Positions 8,243-17,422 of a stretch of DNA of 64,000 nucleotides are shown one piece after another. The position numbers and the translations under genes are program-made. This stretch comes from Sedimentibacter saalensis (GTDB lineage: Bacteria; Bacillota; Clostridia; Tissierellales; Sedimentibacteraceae). The notes beneath the pieces were generated by a model. The model did no database searches. It was not told where the DNA came from and worked only from the letters and a program-made list of their open reading frames with translations. Within the stretch, counting starts at the first letter, position 1. Each line of letters begins with the position of its first letter. The stretch spans positions 496,001 to 560,000 of the forward strand of contig NZ_VLKH01000001.1 of NCBI RefSeq assembly GCF_007830175.1. Reading direction: 5' to 3'.

Positions 8243-8290
8243 TGTTAATGTAATACTATAATGGGTTTTATATACTATAATTGTTATAAG

Positions 8291-8318
8291 AAATACTATA
8301 CATTTATAGTATTTTTTT
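8291..8318 (+). terminator. Terminator of the TIGR01212 radical SAM gene
   Basis: AAATACTATA and TATAGTATTT form a 10-bp stem with a CATT loop, followed by seven consecutive T. It starts 49 bases after the stop codon. Confidence 0.85.
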
Positions 8319-8392
8319 ATTGCTGAACAGCAATTTCTGGCAGGAGTTCATGCCAAGATTATTATAAATATTGTTAGACAGGTGCAAATAAA

Positions 8393-10723
8393 ATGAAAAA
8401 ATTATCGTTAATAACATTGATTGCAATACTAGCCCTCAGTGTTTCTAATGTCTCATATGCATCAAGCTTTCCTGATATAAGCAAAGATTCTGTTCTGGAA
8501 GAATCCGTAGGCTTGTTGTCAAGCTACGGAATTATTCAGGGGTATCCTGACGGCACATTCAAGCCTGACAAGTCTGTTACGCGAGCTGAAATGGCTAAAA
8601 TGATGACTGTGGCTGCAGGTTATTATGAGTATTCCAAGAACATGACCTCTGTATATGAGGATATGCACGGGCATTGGGCAGAAAGCTATGTTGAACTGGC
8701 AAATGTACTGAACATAGTTAAAGGAATTTCTCCAACTACATATGGTCCGGATAACCTTATTAAATTTGAAGAAGCATACACAATGATTGTAAGGCTTCTG
8801 GGATACAGCGATGAATCGCTTTCAGGACAGTGGCCCAGCAACTATTATAAAAAAGCACTGGAACTGAACTTGTTTCAGGATGTGGACACTTCTAAAGTAT
8901 TTGCATCCAGAAGAGACATAACAGTAATGCTTGATAACGCCCTTGACTGTATGATTGTAAAATCAAAGGGTACAGGTGGTGTAACTCTTACTGACAAAAC
9001 TCTGATGTCACTGCTAGGTAAAAAAGAAACAAGGGTAATTACATTAAGTGATTTAAAAATCGAAAGCTTTGATTATACTGATTATTTGTTCAACAAGTGG
9101 GATGTTTATTACAACAACTCAGGCAAGACCGTGTATGTAAACAATCCAAGATACAACGAATTTACAGGAACGGTAACAAGCCTGCTCTCAAACAGAGTAA
9201 TATTTGTAACAGATGATTATGGAAATGTGAGAGCATTTCAACTTCCTGAAATACCAATAGTAATAAACGGCAAGAAGGGAAACTTCAACAATCTTGAAAA
9301 AAGCCGCATTAAAGTAGTTTATGAAGATGACTCTTTCAACGGGGATGTAATAGGAATAATTGCCTACAAGCAAACGGCAGTTAAAGTAATTGGAAGAACA
9401 GACCTGTACAACACAGGAAGCAAGTACTTTGCCGGGAAACAACTGCCTGTAACAAGCAGCAATGAAATAAACCAGGCTAAGCTTCACATAAACGGTGCTG
9501 CCTCTTCACTGGAAGATATAAAGACCAATGACGTTGTATATTTTTATGAAACAAATGAATCAGACAAAGTAACTAATCTTACTCTTGATGTAGTCAGATC
9601 CCAGACAAGCGGAATTGTAACTGATGTTCAGACTTCCGGCAATGCAACATATTACACAGTTAACAGCATAAGCTACAAGACTGGTGATAATTTTATATTT
9701 ACTGAAAAAGCATCTGTAAATGACAATGTAAATCTAATACTGGACAAAAACAACAATATCATTAAACTTGAAATACTTAATTACGGCAAATATCCATCAA
9801 CATTTGGAATTGTCATAAGTTCTGCCAACAGCACTAACGGAAATGTGTCAGCTAAAATACTGGACGAATACGGAGCGCTTAAAACTTATTCACTGGCTGA
9901 CAATTCAAGCGTAGTAACAGTGACTGAGTCCGGAACGGGACTCTTTAAGTACACTAACTTGAAAGAAAGAGACTTTGTGGCATTTGACCCTGTTTCAAGC
10001 GGCAATGTGAAAATAATAAACTACATGCCTGCAAAGTATATTGCCAACAACTACAACCAACAGACACACACATTATCAAACGGATACTGGATGTCTCCTG
10101 ACACTTATATTGTATATGAACAAAACGGCAAGTACCAGCTCCTTGAGTTAAGCCAGCTGGACACTTATCTGGAGGGAAAGGCAGTAATTGGTTACAAAGG
10201 AGAAGTTGAAGCTCTTTACCTTACAAAAGGAATTAAGCCGACAAGCTATGTGACTGTTACCCCGGAAACTCCGCAAAGCTACAACGGAACAATTTATGGA
10301 GTCATAAAGGGCATTACAAAAATAGATTCAAGCACAAGCCACGTGCAGTTTTACAACAGCAGCAACGTGTTCTCAGTTTCAAACTCATCAGCTGCAGGCA
10401 CAAAGGTTTCAACAGTGCTCAATTCATACGTTAAGGCTGTAATAGTGAACGGAGTTATAACAAGCGTTGAAAAAGTTACTTCCGAAACAGATAAAATAAA
10501 AATCACACAGGTTTACTCAAACCAGCTGTTGATAGACGGCATCACATACATGGAATATTCATCATCAGTTACAGTCTACAACCTGACAACGGACGGCTCC
10601 GGCAATGTAACAAGCTTCAAGGCCGGTTCGAAATCAGACATAAAATCAGGCTCCACAGCTCAGCTGTATGACCTATACGGCGGTTTTGACGGGATAATAG
10701 ATGTAATACTGATATTTAATTAA
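8393..10723 (+). CDS. S-layer homology (SLH) domain cell-surface protein
   Basis: A 776-residue secreted protein. A signal peptide covers residues 1-24 (hydrophobic core, cleavage near VSYASS). Three SLH repeats follow at about 27-70 (FPDISKD ... GYPDGTFKPDKSVTRAEMAK), 85-130 (YEDMHGHWAE ...) and 140-190, which anchor proteins to secondary cell-wall polymer. The remaining roughly 570 residues are rich in Ser, Thr, Asn, Val and Tyr and look like tandem beta-domains. I see no catalytic motif. Gly/Ser/Asn-rich turns and absence of cysteine in this part suggest an extracellular structural role. A ribosome site (AGGTG) precedes the ATG. It is a single-gene unit whose terminator has been split by repeat element E. 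Confidence 0.85.
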   Translation: MKKLSLITLIAILALSVSNVSYASSFPDISKDSVLEESVGLLSSYGIIQGYPDGTFKPDKSVTRAEMAKMMTVAAGYYEYSKNMTSVYEDMHGHWAESYVELANVLNIVKGISPTTYGPDNLIKFEEAYTMIVRLLGYSDESLSGQWPSNYYKKALELNLFQDVDTSKVFASRRDITVMLDNALDCMIVKSKGTGGVTLTDKTLMSLLGKKETRVITLSDLKIESFDYTDYLFNKWDVYYNNSGKTVYVNNPRYNEFTGTVTSLLSNRVIFVTDDYGNVRAFQLPEIPIVINGKKGNFNNLEKSRIKVVYEDDSFNGDVIGIIAYKQTAVKVIGRTDLYNTGSKYFAGKQLPVTSSNEINQAKLHINGAASSLEDIKTNDVVYFYETNESDKVTNLTLDVVRSQTSGIVTDVQTSGNATYYTVNSISYKTGDNFIFTEKASVNDNVNLILDKNNNIIKLEILNYGKYPSTFGIVISSANSTNGNVSAKILDEYGALKTYSLADNSSVVTVTESGTGLFKYTNLKERDFVAFDPVSSGNVKIINYMPAKYIANNYNQQTHTLSNGYWMSPDTYIVYEQNGKYQLLELSQLDTYLEGKAVIGYKGEVEALYLTKGIKPTSYVTVTPETPQSYNGTIYGVIKGITKIDSSTSHVQFYNSSNVFSVSNSSAAGTKVSTVLNSYVKAVIVNGVITSVEKVTSETDKIKITQVYSNQLLIDGITYMEYSSSVTVYNLTTDGSGNVTSFKAGSKSDIKSGSTAQLYDLYGGFDGIIDVILIFN

Positions 10724-10733
10724 ACAATAAAAA

Positions 10734-10880
10734 ACTAGGCTGCTAGTTCAGACTTGATAATATGTTTATTCGGATTGTAGGGGTGGATCTTGTATCCGCC
10801 CGCGGGAGGGCACGAGACCCTCCCCTACATAATTGAAATAAACTTGTCATCTAACTGAACAAGGCATTGCCTAGTTTTTT
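10734..10880. repeat. Terminator-nested MITE-like element, locus E (core type 2)
   Basis: A degenerate left hairpin copy (ACTAGGCTGCTAGT, 10734-10747) and a better preserved right copy (ACAAGGCATTGCCTAGT, 10859-10875, then TTTTTT) bracket a 111-bp insert. The left end is TCAGACTTGATAATATG (End I-like); the right end, on the minus strand, is TCAGTTAGATGACAAGT (End II). The core is GTAGGGGTGGATC ... CTCCCCTAC (type 2). The ancestral terminator was probably ACTAGGCATTGCCTAGT followed by T6, terminating the SLH gene. This is the most eroded of the six copies. Confidence 0.75.
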
Positions 10881-10919
10881 CATTTAATATTTAATTCTTC
10901 ACTCTTAACTCTTAATTTA

Positions 10920-12476
10920 TTATACGATTTTTGTTGTGAAGTCTTCGATGTTCCATACATCTGTCACAAAGCTTTCATAGAAATAAGGCTCATGGCTTAC
11001 AAGAAGAATTGTTCCCTTGAATTCCCTCAGTGCCTTTTCCAGCTCATCCTTAGCTTCAGGGTCAAGATGGTTTGTAGGCTCATCCAGAATTAAAAAGTTA
11101 AGTTCCTTCAAAAGTATTTTGCACAGCCTTACCTTGGCATTTTCTCCGCCGGACAAGACCTTCATCATGCTTGTGATGTTTTCTGTGGTTAGTCCGCATC
11201 TGGCCAGCTCAAGCCTCACCTCATGATTTGTAAGAGAAGGATATTCTCCCCACACCTCATCGAGGGCTGTCTTTGTGTTGTTTCTTGAATCTTCCTGCTC
11301 AAAGTAGCCATAAGCAACATTCTCCCCGAATGTCACAGAACCGCTGATGGGAGGTATAATTCCAAGCATTGTCTTGAGCAGCGTTGACTTTCCAAGACCG
11401 TTTACTCCCACAAGGGCAATCTTTTTGTTTCTCTCAACCTGGAAGTTAAGAGGTTTTGTAAGTGGATGGTCATAACCTATTACAAGGTCTTTGGCATCTA
11501 TTAGGAAGCGGCTTGGAGCTTTTGTTTCCTTGAACTTGAATGTTGGTTTCGGCTTGTCTCTCGGACGCTCCAGTATATCCATCTTTTCAAGCTGCTTCAT
11601 ACGGCTGTTTGCCATTCCTCTTGTAGCAACGCGGGCTTTGTTTCTTGCTATGAAATCTTCCAGCTTTCCTATTTCTTTTTGCTGCTTTTCATATTCTCTT
11701 TCTTCCTTGGCCTTGTTCAATTCATAAATTCTTGTAAATTCCTCGTAGTTTCCAACATACCTTGTCAGAGCACAGTTCTCAACGTGGTAAATTATGTTGC
11801 ACACATTGTTTATGAAAGGAATGTCGTGTGATATAAGGATAAATGCATTTTCATAATTCTGCAGGTAATTTGTAAGCCACTGAATGTGGTTTTCATCCAG
11901 GTAGTTTGTAGGCTCATCCAGCAGAAGTATTGTTGGGTTTTGAAGCAATAGCTTTGTCAACAGAACCTTGGTTCTCTGTCCTCCGCTAAGCTCATCAACA
12001 GGCTTGTCAAGGCCTATGTCTCCAAGTCCTAAACCGTTGGCTACTTCTTCAATTTTTGAATCTATAATGTAAAATCCGCTGCTGTCAAGAATAGTCTGTA
12101 TATCCGCTGCATCTTCCATCATCTTGTTCACTTCATCATCATCGGCTGTTGCCATGTTTTCATACAATGATAAAAGTTCCTGTTCCATTTTGAACAAGTC
12201 ATCAAATGCAAGCCTTAAATTTTGTCTGATCGTTGTACCTGCCTTCAGGGCTGAGTGCTGGTCAAGGTAGCCAACTGTCACTCTTTTTGACCATTCAACA
12301 GTACCTTCATCAGGCATGAGTTTTCCAGTTATAATATTTAAAAATGTAGACTTACCTTCGCCGTTTGCTCCGATGAGAGCAACATGCTCGCCTTTTAGAA
12401 GTCTGAATGACACATTTTCCAATATTGCGCGGGCTCCGAAGCCATGGGTTACATTTCTTACGTCTAATACGCTCAT
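10920..12476 (-). CDS. ABC-F family ATPase (ribosome-associated type)
   Basis: A 518-residue soluble protein with two ABC ATPase domains and no membrane segment. Walker A motifs are GANGEGKST (about residue 35) and GVNGLGKST; signatures are LSGGQRTKV and LSGGENAKV; Walker B motifs are ILLLDEPTNYLD and FLILDEPTNHLD. A charged linker (about 240-310, KAKEEREYEKQQKEI) joins the domains, as in ABC-F proteins that act on the ribosomal E site. Roles range from translation-factor activity to antibiotic protection and cannot be told apart here. I chose the ATG at 12476, which has an AAGGAGA site and begins the first ABC domain. Confidence 0.88.
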   Translation of the reverse strand: MSVLDVRNVTHGFGARAILENVSFRLLKGEHVALIGANGEGKSTFLNIITGKLMPDEGTVEWSKRVTVGYLDQHSALKAGTTIRQNLRLAFDDLFKMEQELLSLYENMATADDDEVNKMMEDAADIQTILDSSGFYIIDSKIEEVANGLGLGDIGLDKPVDELSGGQRTKVLLTKLLLQNPTILLLDEPTNYLDENHIQWLTNYLQNYENAFILISHDIPFINNVCNIIYHVENCALTRYVGNYEEFTRIYELNKAKEEREYEKQQKEIGKLEDFIARNKARVATRGMANSRMKQLEKMDILERPRDKPKPTFKFKETKAPSRFLIDAKDLVIGYDHPLTKPLNFQVERNKKIALVGVNGLGKSTLLKTMLGIIPPISGSVTFGENVAYGYFEQEDSRNNTKTALDEVWGEYPSLTNHEVRLELARCGLTTENITSMMKVLSGGENAKVRLCKILLKELNFLILDEPTNHLDPEAKDELEKALREFKGTILLVSHEPYFYESFVTDVWNIEDFTTKIV

Positions 12477-12583
12477 ACTATCTCCTTTTTCAATTACTTC
12501 CCATATAATAATAAAATTTGACGCTGTTGTAAACATATTTTTCATAAATATGTGGTTTTTAAATACAATTTTTTTACTATTCA

Positions 12584-12612
12584 TTGATTTAATCACCACG
12601 TTTTGATATAAT
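12584..12612 (+). promoter_or_regulatory. Sigma-A promoter of alr-glyA
   Basis: A -35 TTGATT (12584-12589) and a perfect -10 TATAAT (12607-12612) are separated by 17 bp. The alr start codon follows 38 bp later with a TAGGAGGAA ribosome site. Confidence 0.7.
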
Positions 12613-12649
12613 TAGCTAATAAGTAATTTATTAGGAGGAATCAATATAA

Positions 12650-13777
12650 ATGAACGTAAAATTAAGGCCTGCCTGGGTCGAAATTAACAGAGAAAAAGCT
12701 ATTCATAACTTTCTGGAAGTGAGAAGAGCTGTTGGTCCCAACGTAAAAGTATGCGCTGTTGTAAAAGCCGACTGCTACGGTTTGGGTGCAATTGAAATGT
12801 CAAAAATGTATCTTGAAAACGGCGCAGACATGTTTGCTGTTGCTGTAATAGGAGAAGCTTTTGAACTTCGCCAGGAAATTAAGGGTAAAGATATTTTGGT
12901 TCTTGGATATACAAATGAGGAATTCTACGAAGATGCTATAAACGAAGACATCACTCTTACAATTTACAATTACGAACATGCTGTTAAATTGAACAAGACA
13001 GCTGAAAAATTGAACAAGACAGCAAAAATTCACATTAAGGTAGAAACAGGAATGAACAGGCTTGGTTTCCTCCCAACTGAAGAAAATGCCGACAAAGTTG
13101 CTGAAATTTCAAAACTTAAAAATATAAAAGTAATAGGAGCTTTTTCACATCAGGCTAAGGCCGATGAAAAAGACAAAACTACTGCACACATGCAGGCAGG
13201 AAGATTCATTGATTTCATGAAGATGCTCGAAGAAAGAAACGTTGAAATACCTGTAAAACACATTGCAAACAGCGCAACAATCATTGAGATGCCCGAGTAT
13301 TACTTCAACATGGTGCGACCGGGCATAATCCTTTACGGATTTTATCCTTCTGATGAAGTAAGCAAGGAAGAATACAAATTCGAAATTTGTGCAACATTAA
13401 AAGCAAGAGTTGCCAATGTAAAAACATTGGAAGCAGGTGAAGGAATAGGCTACGGACACCTGTTCAAAACTGAAAAGCCAACAGTTGTTGGAACTATTCC
13501 GCTAGGATATGCAGATGGATACTCAAGACTTTTGTCTAACAAGGGTTATGTTGTAATCAAGGGAGTTAAGTGCAGAATCCTGGGCAAAGTATGCATGGAT
13601 CAGTTCATGGTTGACTTATCAGAAGTTGAAAATCCACAAATAGATGATGTAGCAATTGTGTACGGAGATGGAACTGACGGTGCAATGACAGCTGAAGATG
13701 TGGCAAACATGAGAGGTACCATTTCATATGAAGTTTTGACCAACCTGGGAAAAAGACTCCCAAGAATATACATTTAG
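12650..13777 (+). CDS. alr: Alanine racemase
   Basis: A 375-residue PLP enzyme interconverting L- and D-alanine for peptidoglycan. The PLP lysine is K39 in VVKADCYGLGA, and the second-domain tyrosine region is GEGIGYGHLF near residue 265. VETGMNRLGF and GIILYGFYP are also typical. An internal 7-residue tandem repeat (KLNKTAE/KLNKTAK, about residues 113-126) is encoded by a 21-bp DNA repeat. Ribosome site TAGGAGGAA. The gene is followed after 9 bases by glyA, so the two form an operon. Activity on serine is possible given the glyA linkage but cannot be shown from sequence. Confidence 0.93.
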   Translation: MNVKLRPAWVEINREKAIHNFLEVRRAVGPNVKVCAVVKADCYGLGAIEMSKMYLENGADMFAVAVIGEAFELRQEIKGKDILVLGYTNEEFYEDAINEDITLTIYNYEHAVKLNKTAEKLNKTAKIHIKVETGMNRLGFLPTEENADKVAEISKLKNIKVIGAFSHQAKADEKDKTTAHMQAGRFIDFMKMLEERNVEIPVKHIANSATIIEMPEYYFNMVRPGIILYGFYPSDEVSKEEYKFEICATLKARVANVKTLEAGEGIGYGHLFKTEKPTVVGTIPLGYADGYSRLLSNKGYVVIKGVKCRILGKVCMDQFMVDLSEVENPQIDDVAIVYGDGTDGAMTAEDVANMRGTISYEVLTNLGKRLPRIYI

Positions 13778-13786
13778 GAGGAATTC

Positions 13787-15010
13787 ATGAATTTTGATTT
13801 AGTTGAAAAATACGACATTGATCTTTACAATGCAATGATGGAAGAAAAAGAAAGACAAAACATAAACATCGAGCTTATTGCTTCAGAGAACTTTGTTTCA
13901 GAAGCAGTTCTGCAGGCAATGGGAAGCCATCTTACAAACAAGTATGCTGAAGGATATCCGGGCAAAAGATACTACGGAGGATGCGAATTTGTAGATAAGG
14001 TTGAAAATCTGGCAAGAGACAGAGCAAAGAAAATATTCGGTGCAGATCATGCCAACGTACAGCCTCATTCAGGATCCAATGCAAACTTCGGAGTTTATTT
14101 TTCAGTATTAAAACCCGGAGATAAAATCCTGGGAATGGACTTGTCACACGGAGGACACCTTACACACGGCAGCCCTGTAAACATGTCAGGCTCATACTTC
14201 AACGTTGTTTTTTACGGTGTAAACAAAGAAACTGAAACCATTGACTACGATCAGGTCAGAGAAATTGCAAAACGTGAAAAGCCTAAAATGATAGTTGCAG
14301 GTGCCAGCGCATACTCAAGATTCATAGACTTCAAGGCTTTCAGAGAAATTGCAGATGAAGTGGGAGCTTACTTCATGGTTGACATGGCTCACATTGCAGG
14401 ACTTGTTGCTGCAAAACTTCATCCAAATCCTGTTGAATATGCAGATTTTGTAACTACAACTACTCACAAGACACTGAGAGGCCCAAGAGGCGGTATGATT
14501 TTGTGCAAGAGCGAATTTGCCCAGAAGATTGACAAGGCAATTTTCCCTGGAATACAAGGTGGCCCGCTGATGCATGTTATTGCAGCCAAAGCTGTTTGCT
14601 TCAAGGAAGCCATGGAACAAGACTTCAATGTATACCAGCAGCAGATCGTCAACAATGCAAAGACACTGTCTACAGAGTTGATGAACAAAGGATTCAGAAT
14701 CGTGTCCGGCGGAACAGATAACCACCTTATGCTCCTTGATTTGCAAAACAAAGGCCTCACTGGCAAGGAAGCAGAAAAGATGCTTGATGAAATTCACATA
14801 ACAACAAATAAAAACACAATTCCATTTGATCCTCAAAGCCCGTTTGTAACAAGCGGATTGAGAATAGGAACTCCAGCAGTTACAACAAAGGGAATGAAAG
14901 AGGCTGAAATGGCTGAACTTGCAGATATAATCGACTGCTCACTCTCTAAAAAACAGACTGAAGATGAATTGAGGAAGAGAGTTTTAAGTTTAACATCAAA
15001 ATTTAAATAA
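13787..15010 (+). CDS. glyA: Serine hydroxymethyltransferase
   Basis: A 407-residue PLP enzyme that interconverts serine and glycine while charging tetrahydrofolate with a one-carbon unit. The PLP-binding [13 protein letters not shown] motif places the lysine near residue 228. [15 protein letters not shown] and [15 protein letters not shown] near the N-terminus are signature segments. Length is normal. It is the second gene of the alr operon, preceded by AGGAGGA, and is closed by a strong terminator. Confidence 0.96.
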   Translation: MNFDLVEKYDIDLYNAMMEEKERQNINIELIASENFVSEAVLQAMGSHLTNKYAEGYPGKRYYGGCEFVDKVENLARDRAKKIFGADHANVQPHSGSNANFGVYFSVLKPGDKILGMDLSHGGHLTHGSPVNMSGSYFNVVFYGVNKETETIDYDQVREIAKREKPKMIVAGASAYSRFIDFKAFREIADEVGAYFMVDMAHIAGLVAAKLHPNPVEYADFVTTTTHKTLRGPRGGMILCKSEFAQKIDKAIFPGIQGGPLMHVIAAKAVCFKEAMEQDFNVYQQQIVNNAKTLSTELMNKGFRIVSGGTDNHLMLLDLQNKGLTGKEAEKMLDEIHITTNKNTIPFDPQSPFVTSGLRIGTPAVTTKGMKEAEMAELADIIDCSLSKKQTEDELRKRVLSLTSKFK

Positions 15011-15021
15011 GTATGACATAC

Positions 15022-15066
15022 AGAGGACATGCCGGCATATAATATACAAGGTATGTCCTCTTTTTA
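15022..15066 (+). terminator. Terminator of alr-glyA
   Basis: AGAGGACAT (15022-15030) pairs with ATGTCCTCT around a long loop that includes GCC/GGT pairing, followed by TTTTTA. It begins 12 bases after the glyA stop. Confidence 0.85.
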
Positions 15067-15213
15067 CCGCATGCATTGTATTTACGGAAAACGTAAACCC
15101 TTAGAGATTGCAACAGCTTAAAAATTACATTTTACAAGTATAAAAAGCATGTACAATATGTAATCATTGTACGCAATTTAAAGAAAGTTGTGTCTGTAAT
15201 GCGGAAAATTTGC

Positions 15214-15242
15214 TTGCAAAAAGGCGACACCGGTGTTATAAT
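15214..15242 (+). promoter_or_regulatory. Sigma-A promoter of the liv operon
   Basis: TTGCAA (15214-15219) and perfect TATAAT (15237-15242) with a 17-bp spacer, 34 bp before the livJ start, which has a GAGGAGA ribosome site. The upstream 15066-15213 shows no T-box or other recognisable leader. Confidence 0.75.
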
Positions 15243-15276
15243 CATAGAAATTTAATAAATAGCGAGGAGAAGAGTT

Positions 15277-16452
15277 ATGAAAAGATTATTATCTTTATTT
15301 TTGTGCGTGATTATGGTAATTTCACTGTTCACAGGATGTACTAAAAAAGAAGAAACTTCCGGTGATGCTGCTGGCAGTTCTGACGTTATAAAAATCGGTG
15401 TTTTCGAACCTCTTACAGGTGAAAACGGCGGCGGTGGACTTCAGGAACTGGACGGCATCAAGTATGCAAACAAAATGTATCCGGAAGTTTTAGGAAAGAA
15501 AATTGAATTAGTAATAGTTGACAACAAGAGCGACAAGGGTGAAGCAACAACTGCTGTAACCAGACTAATTGAAAAAGATAAAGTAGTAGCAATAATAGGT
15601 TCATATGGTTCAGGTGTTTCAATTGCAGCAGGAGACATCATAAAGAACGCAAAGATTCCTGCAATGGGTGCTTCTTGTACAAATCCTATGGTTACTCAGG
15701 GAAATGAATTTTATTTCCGCGCATGCTTCCTTGATCCATTCCAGGGAAGAGTAATGGCTAACTATGCATTGCAGCAGGGTGCTAAGACTGCAGCTGTAAT
15801 CATGCAAAACGGAGATGATTACTCAGTAGGTCTTGGAAACTTCTTTATTGATGCTTTCAAGGAATTGACAGGAGATGAAAAGAGCATAGTTGACGTTTCT
15901 GAATTCCAGGTTAACGACACAGACTTCAATGCAATACTTACAAACATCAAAGCTAAAAACCCTGATGTTATATTTGCTCCAAGTTCTGCAACAACAGCTC
16001 CTCTTATTATTAAACAAGCAAGAGCACTTGGAATTGAATGTCCTATTATGGGCGGCGACACTTGGGAAAACCCTGCAGTTATAGATGTTGCCGGTGATGA
16101 TGCTGAAGGCATTGTTTTGTCTACATTCTTTGATGAAAACGACCCAGCTACTGAAGAAGCTAAAACATTTGTTACAGGCTACAAGGCTGAACTTGCAGGC
16201 AAAGAACCTATAATCCCTGCTGTTGCAGCATTGGGCTATGATGCTTACCTTTTAGTAAGAAATGCTATTGAACAAGCCGGTTCAACTGATGGTGTTAAAA
16301 TTCGTGATGCTATAGCAGCAACAAAAGACTTTGAAGGCGTTACAGGTATTATCAACTTCACAGCAGAAGGCGATGCAGATAAAAATATAGCTGTTATCAA
16401 GACTGTTAAAGACGGACAGTTTGTATACATTGACACAGTTGAAGTAAAATAA
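15277..16452 (+). CDS. livJ: Branched-chain amino acid ABC transporter, substrate-binding lipoprotein
   Basis: A 391-residue periplasmic-binding-protein-type lipoprotein. The signal peptide ends at the lipobox SLFTGC (Cys21), followed by an acidic linker. The mature part starts IKIGVFEPLTGENGGGGLQ, typical of the Leu/Ile/Val-binding (type I fold) family, with GSYGSGVSIAAG in the ligand-cleft region. It leads a five-gene operon, and the hairpin after it should raise its yield relative to the membrane genes. The family also binds other amino acids, amides and urea, so the ligand is not certain. Confidence 0.9.
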   Translation: MKRLLSLFLCVIMVISLFTGCTKKEETSGDAAGSSDVIKIGVFEPLTGENGGGGLQELDGIKYANKMYPEVLGKKIELVIVDNKSDKGEATTAVTRLIEKDKVVAIIGSYGSGVSIAAGDIIKNAKIPAMGASCTNPMVTQGNEFYFRACFLDPFQGRVMANYALQQGAKTAAVIMQNGDDYSVGLGNFFIDAFKELTGDEKSIVDVSEFQVNDTDFNAILTNIKAKNPDVIFAPSSATTAPLIIKQARALGIECPIMGGDTWENPAVIDVAGDDAEGIVLSTFFDENDPATEEAKTFVTGYKAELAGKEPIIPAVAALGYDAYLLVRNAIEQAGSTDGVKIRDAIAATKDFEGVTGIINFTAEGDADKNIAVIKTVKDGQFVYIDTVEVK

Positions 16453-16469
16453 TCTTTATTGATCTTGTA

Positions 16470-16496
16470 AGGGCGAACTAGTCGTTCGCCCTTTTG
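16470..16496 (+). terminator. Attenuating hairpin between livJ and livH
   Basis: GGGCGAAC-TAGTC-GTTCGCCC (16471-16491) followed by TTTT. It is a short-T-run terminator that probably lets part of transcription pass into livHMGF. The stem resembles the GTAGGGGCG-type repeat cores seen elsewhere in the window, but it lacks their ends. Confidence 0.7.
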
Positions 16497-16528
16497 CAAT
16501 TATTCAACTAGTAATTGGAGGAATAAAT

Positions 16529-17422
16529 ATGACTTTTGAAGTATTTATGCAACAGCTGGCCAATGGTATATCAATAGGTAGTCTTTATGCCCTGTTAGCC
16601 ATTGGTTATACAATGGTTTATGGAATTTTAAGACTTATAAACTTTGCTCACGGCGATATATTCATGATGTCAGCATACTTTATGGTTTTCGGAATGGTCA
16701 CATTCGGACTTCCCTGGTATGTTTCTGCTGCAATAGTAATAGTGGCTGCAGTAGCACTGGGTGTCCTCATTGAAAAGGCAGCTTACAAATCTCTCAGGGA
16801 TGCACCACGTATGTCCATAATGATTTCTGCCATAGGCGTATCCTTTTTGTTGGAGAATCTGGCAACTTATTTGTTTACAGGAGTTCCGAAAGGATTCCCG
16901 GACATAGATATTTTGACCCGAGCTATAAGCTTCGGCAATGTATCCCTGTCTGTGGCAACAGTTGTTACTCCCGTTGTTACAATCATTTTGCTATTTGTTG
17001 TGCTTTTCATAACAAACAAAACAAAAATAGGAATGGCCATGAGAGCTGTTTCCAAGGATTTTGAAACTGCCAGACTCATGGGAATTAACATCAACAGAGT
17101 AATTTCAACAACATTTGTAATAGGTTCAGCCCTTGCGGCTGTAGGGGCAATACTATGGGGCTCTAAATACCCTTCAGTAATCCCACTCATGGGTGTTATG
17201 CCCGGACTTAAGTGCTTCATAGCTGCTGTTTTAGGCGGTATAGGCAACACTACCGGAGCTGTGCTGGGCGGATTTATTTTGGGAATGTCTGAAATAATGC
17301 TTGTTTCATTTTTACCGTCTTTGACTGGTTACCGAGATGCAATTGCATTCATAATATTAATAATAGTATTGATAGTTAAGCCGACTGGACTTCTAGGAGA
17401 GAAGGTGACTGATAAGGTATGA
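16529..17422 (+). CDS. livH: Branched-chain amino acid ABC transporter permease LivH
   Basis: A 297-residue inner-membrane permease with about eight hydrophobic segments. The N-terminus QLANGISIGSLYALLAIGYT and the segment LINFAHGDIFMMSAY are LivH signatures, and the C-terminal GLLGEK ending is typical. AVLGGIGNTTGAVLGG is the cytoplasmic loop region that contacts the ATPase. Ribosome site TTGGAGGAA. Its end overlaps livM by four bases. Confidence 0.93.
   Translation: MTFEVFMQQLANGISIGSLYALLAIGYTMVYGILRLINFAHGDIFMMSAYFMVFGMVTFGLPWYVSAAIVIVAAVALGVLIEKAAYKSLRDAPRMSIMISAIGVSFLLENLATYLFTGVPKGFPDIDILTRAISFGNVSLSVATVVTPVVTIILLFVVLFITNKTKIGMAMRAVSKDFETARLMGININRVISTTFVIGSALAAVGAILWGSKYPSVIPLMGVMPGLKCFIAAVLGGIGNTTGAVLGGFILGMSEIMLVSFLPSLTGYRDAIAFIILIIVLIVKPTGLLGEKVTDKV

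Noticed and set aside
14315-14836. A 173-codon frame antisense to glyA
   Set aside because: It lies entirely within a highly conserved enzyme gene, lacks a ribosome site and has a Cys/His/Leu-rich shadow composition.
15066-15276. T-box or amino-acid riboswitch ahead of the liv operon
   Set aside because: No AGGGTGGNACCGCG-type T-box sequence, specifier stem or known aptamer motif is visible; only a good sigma-A promoter.
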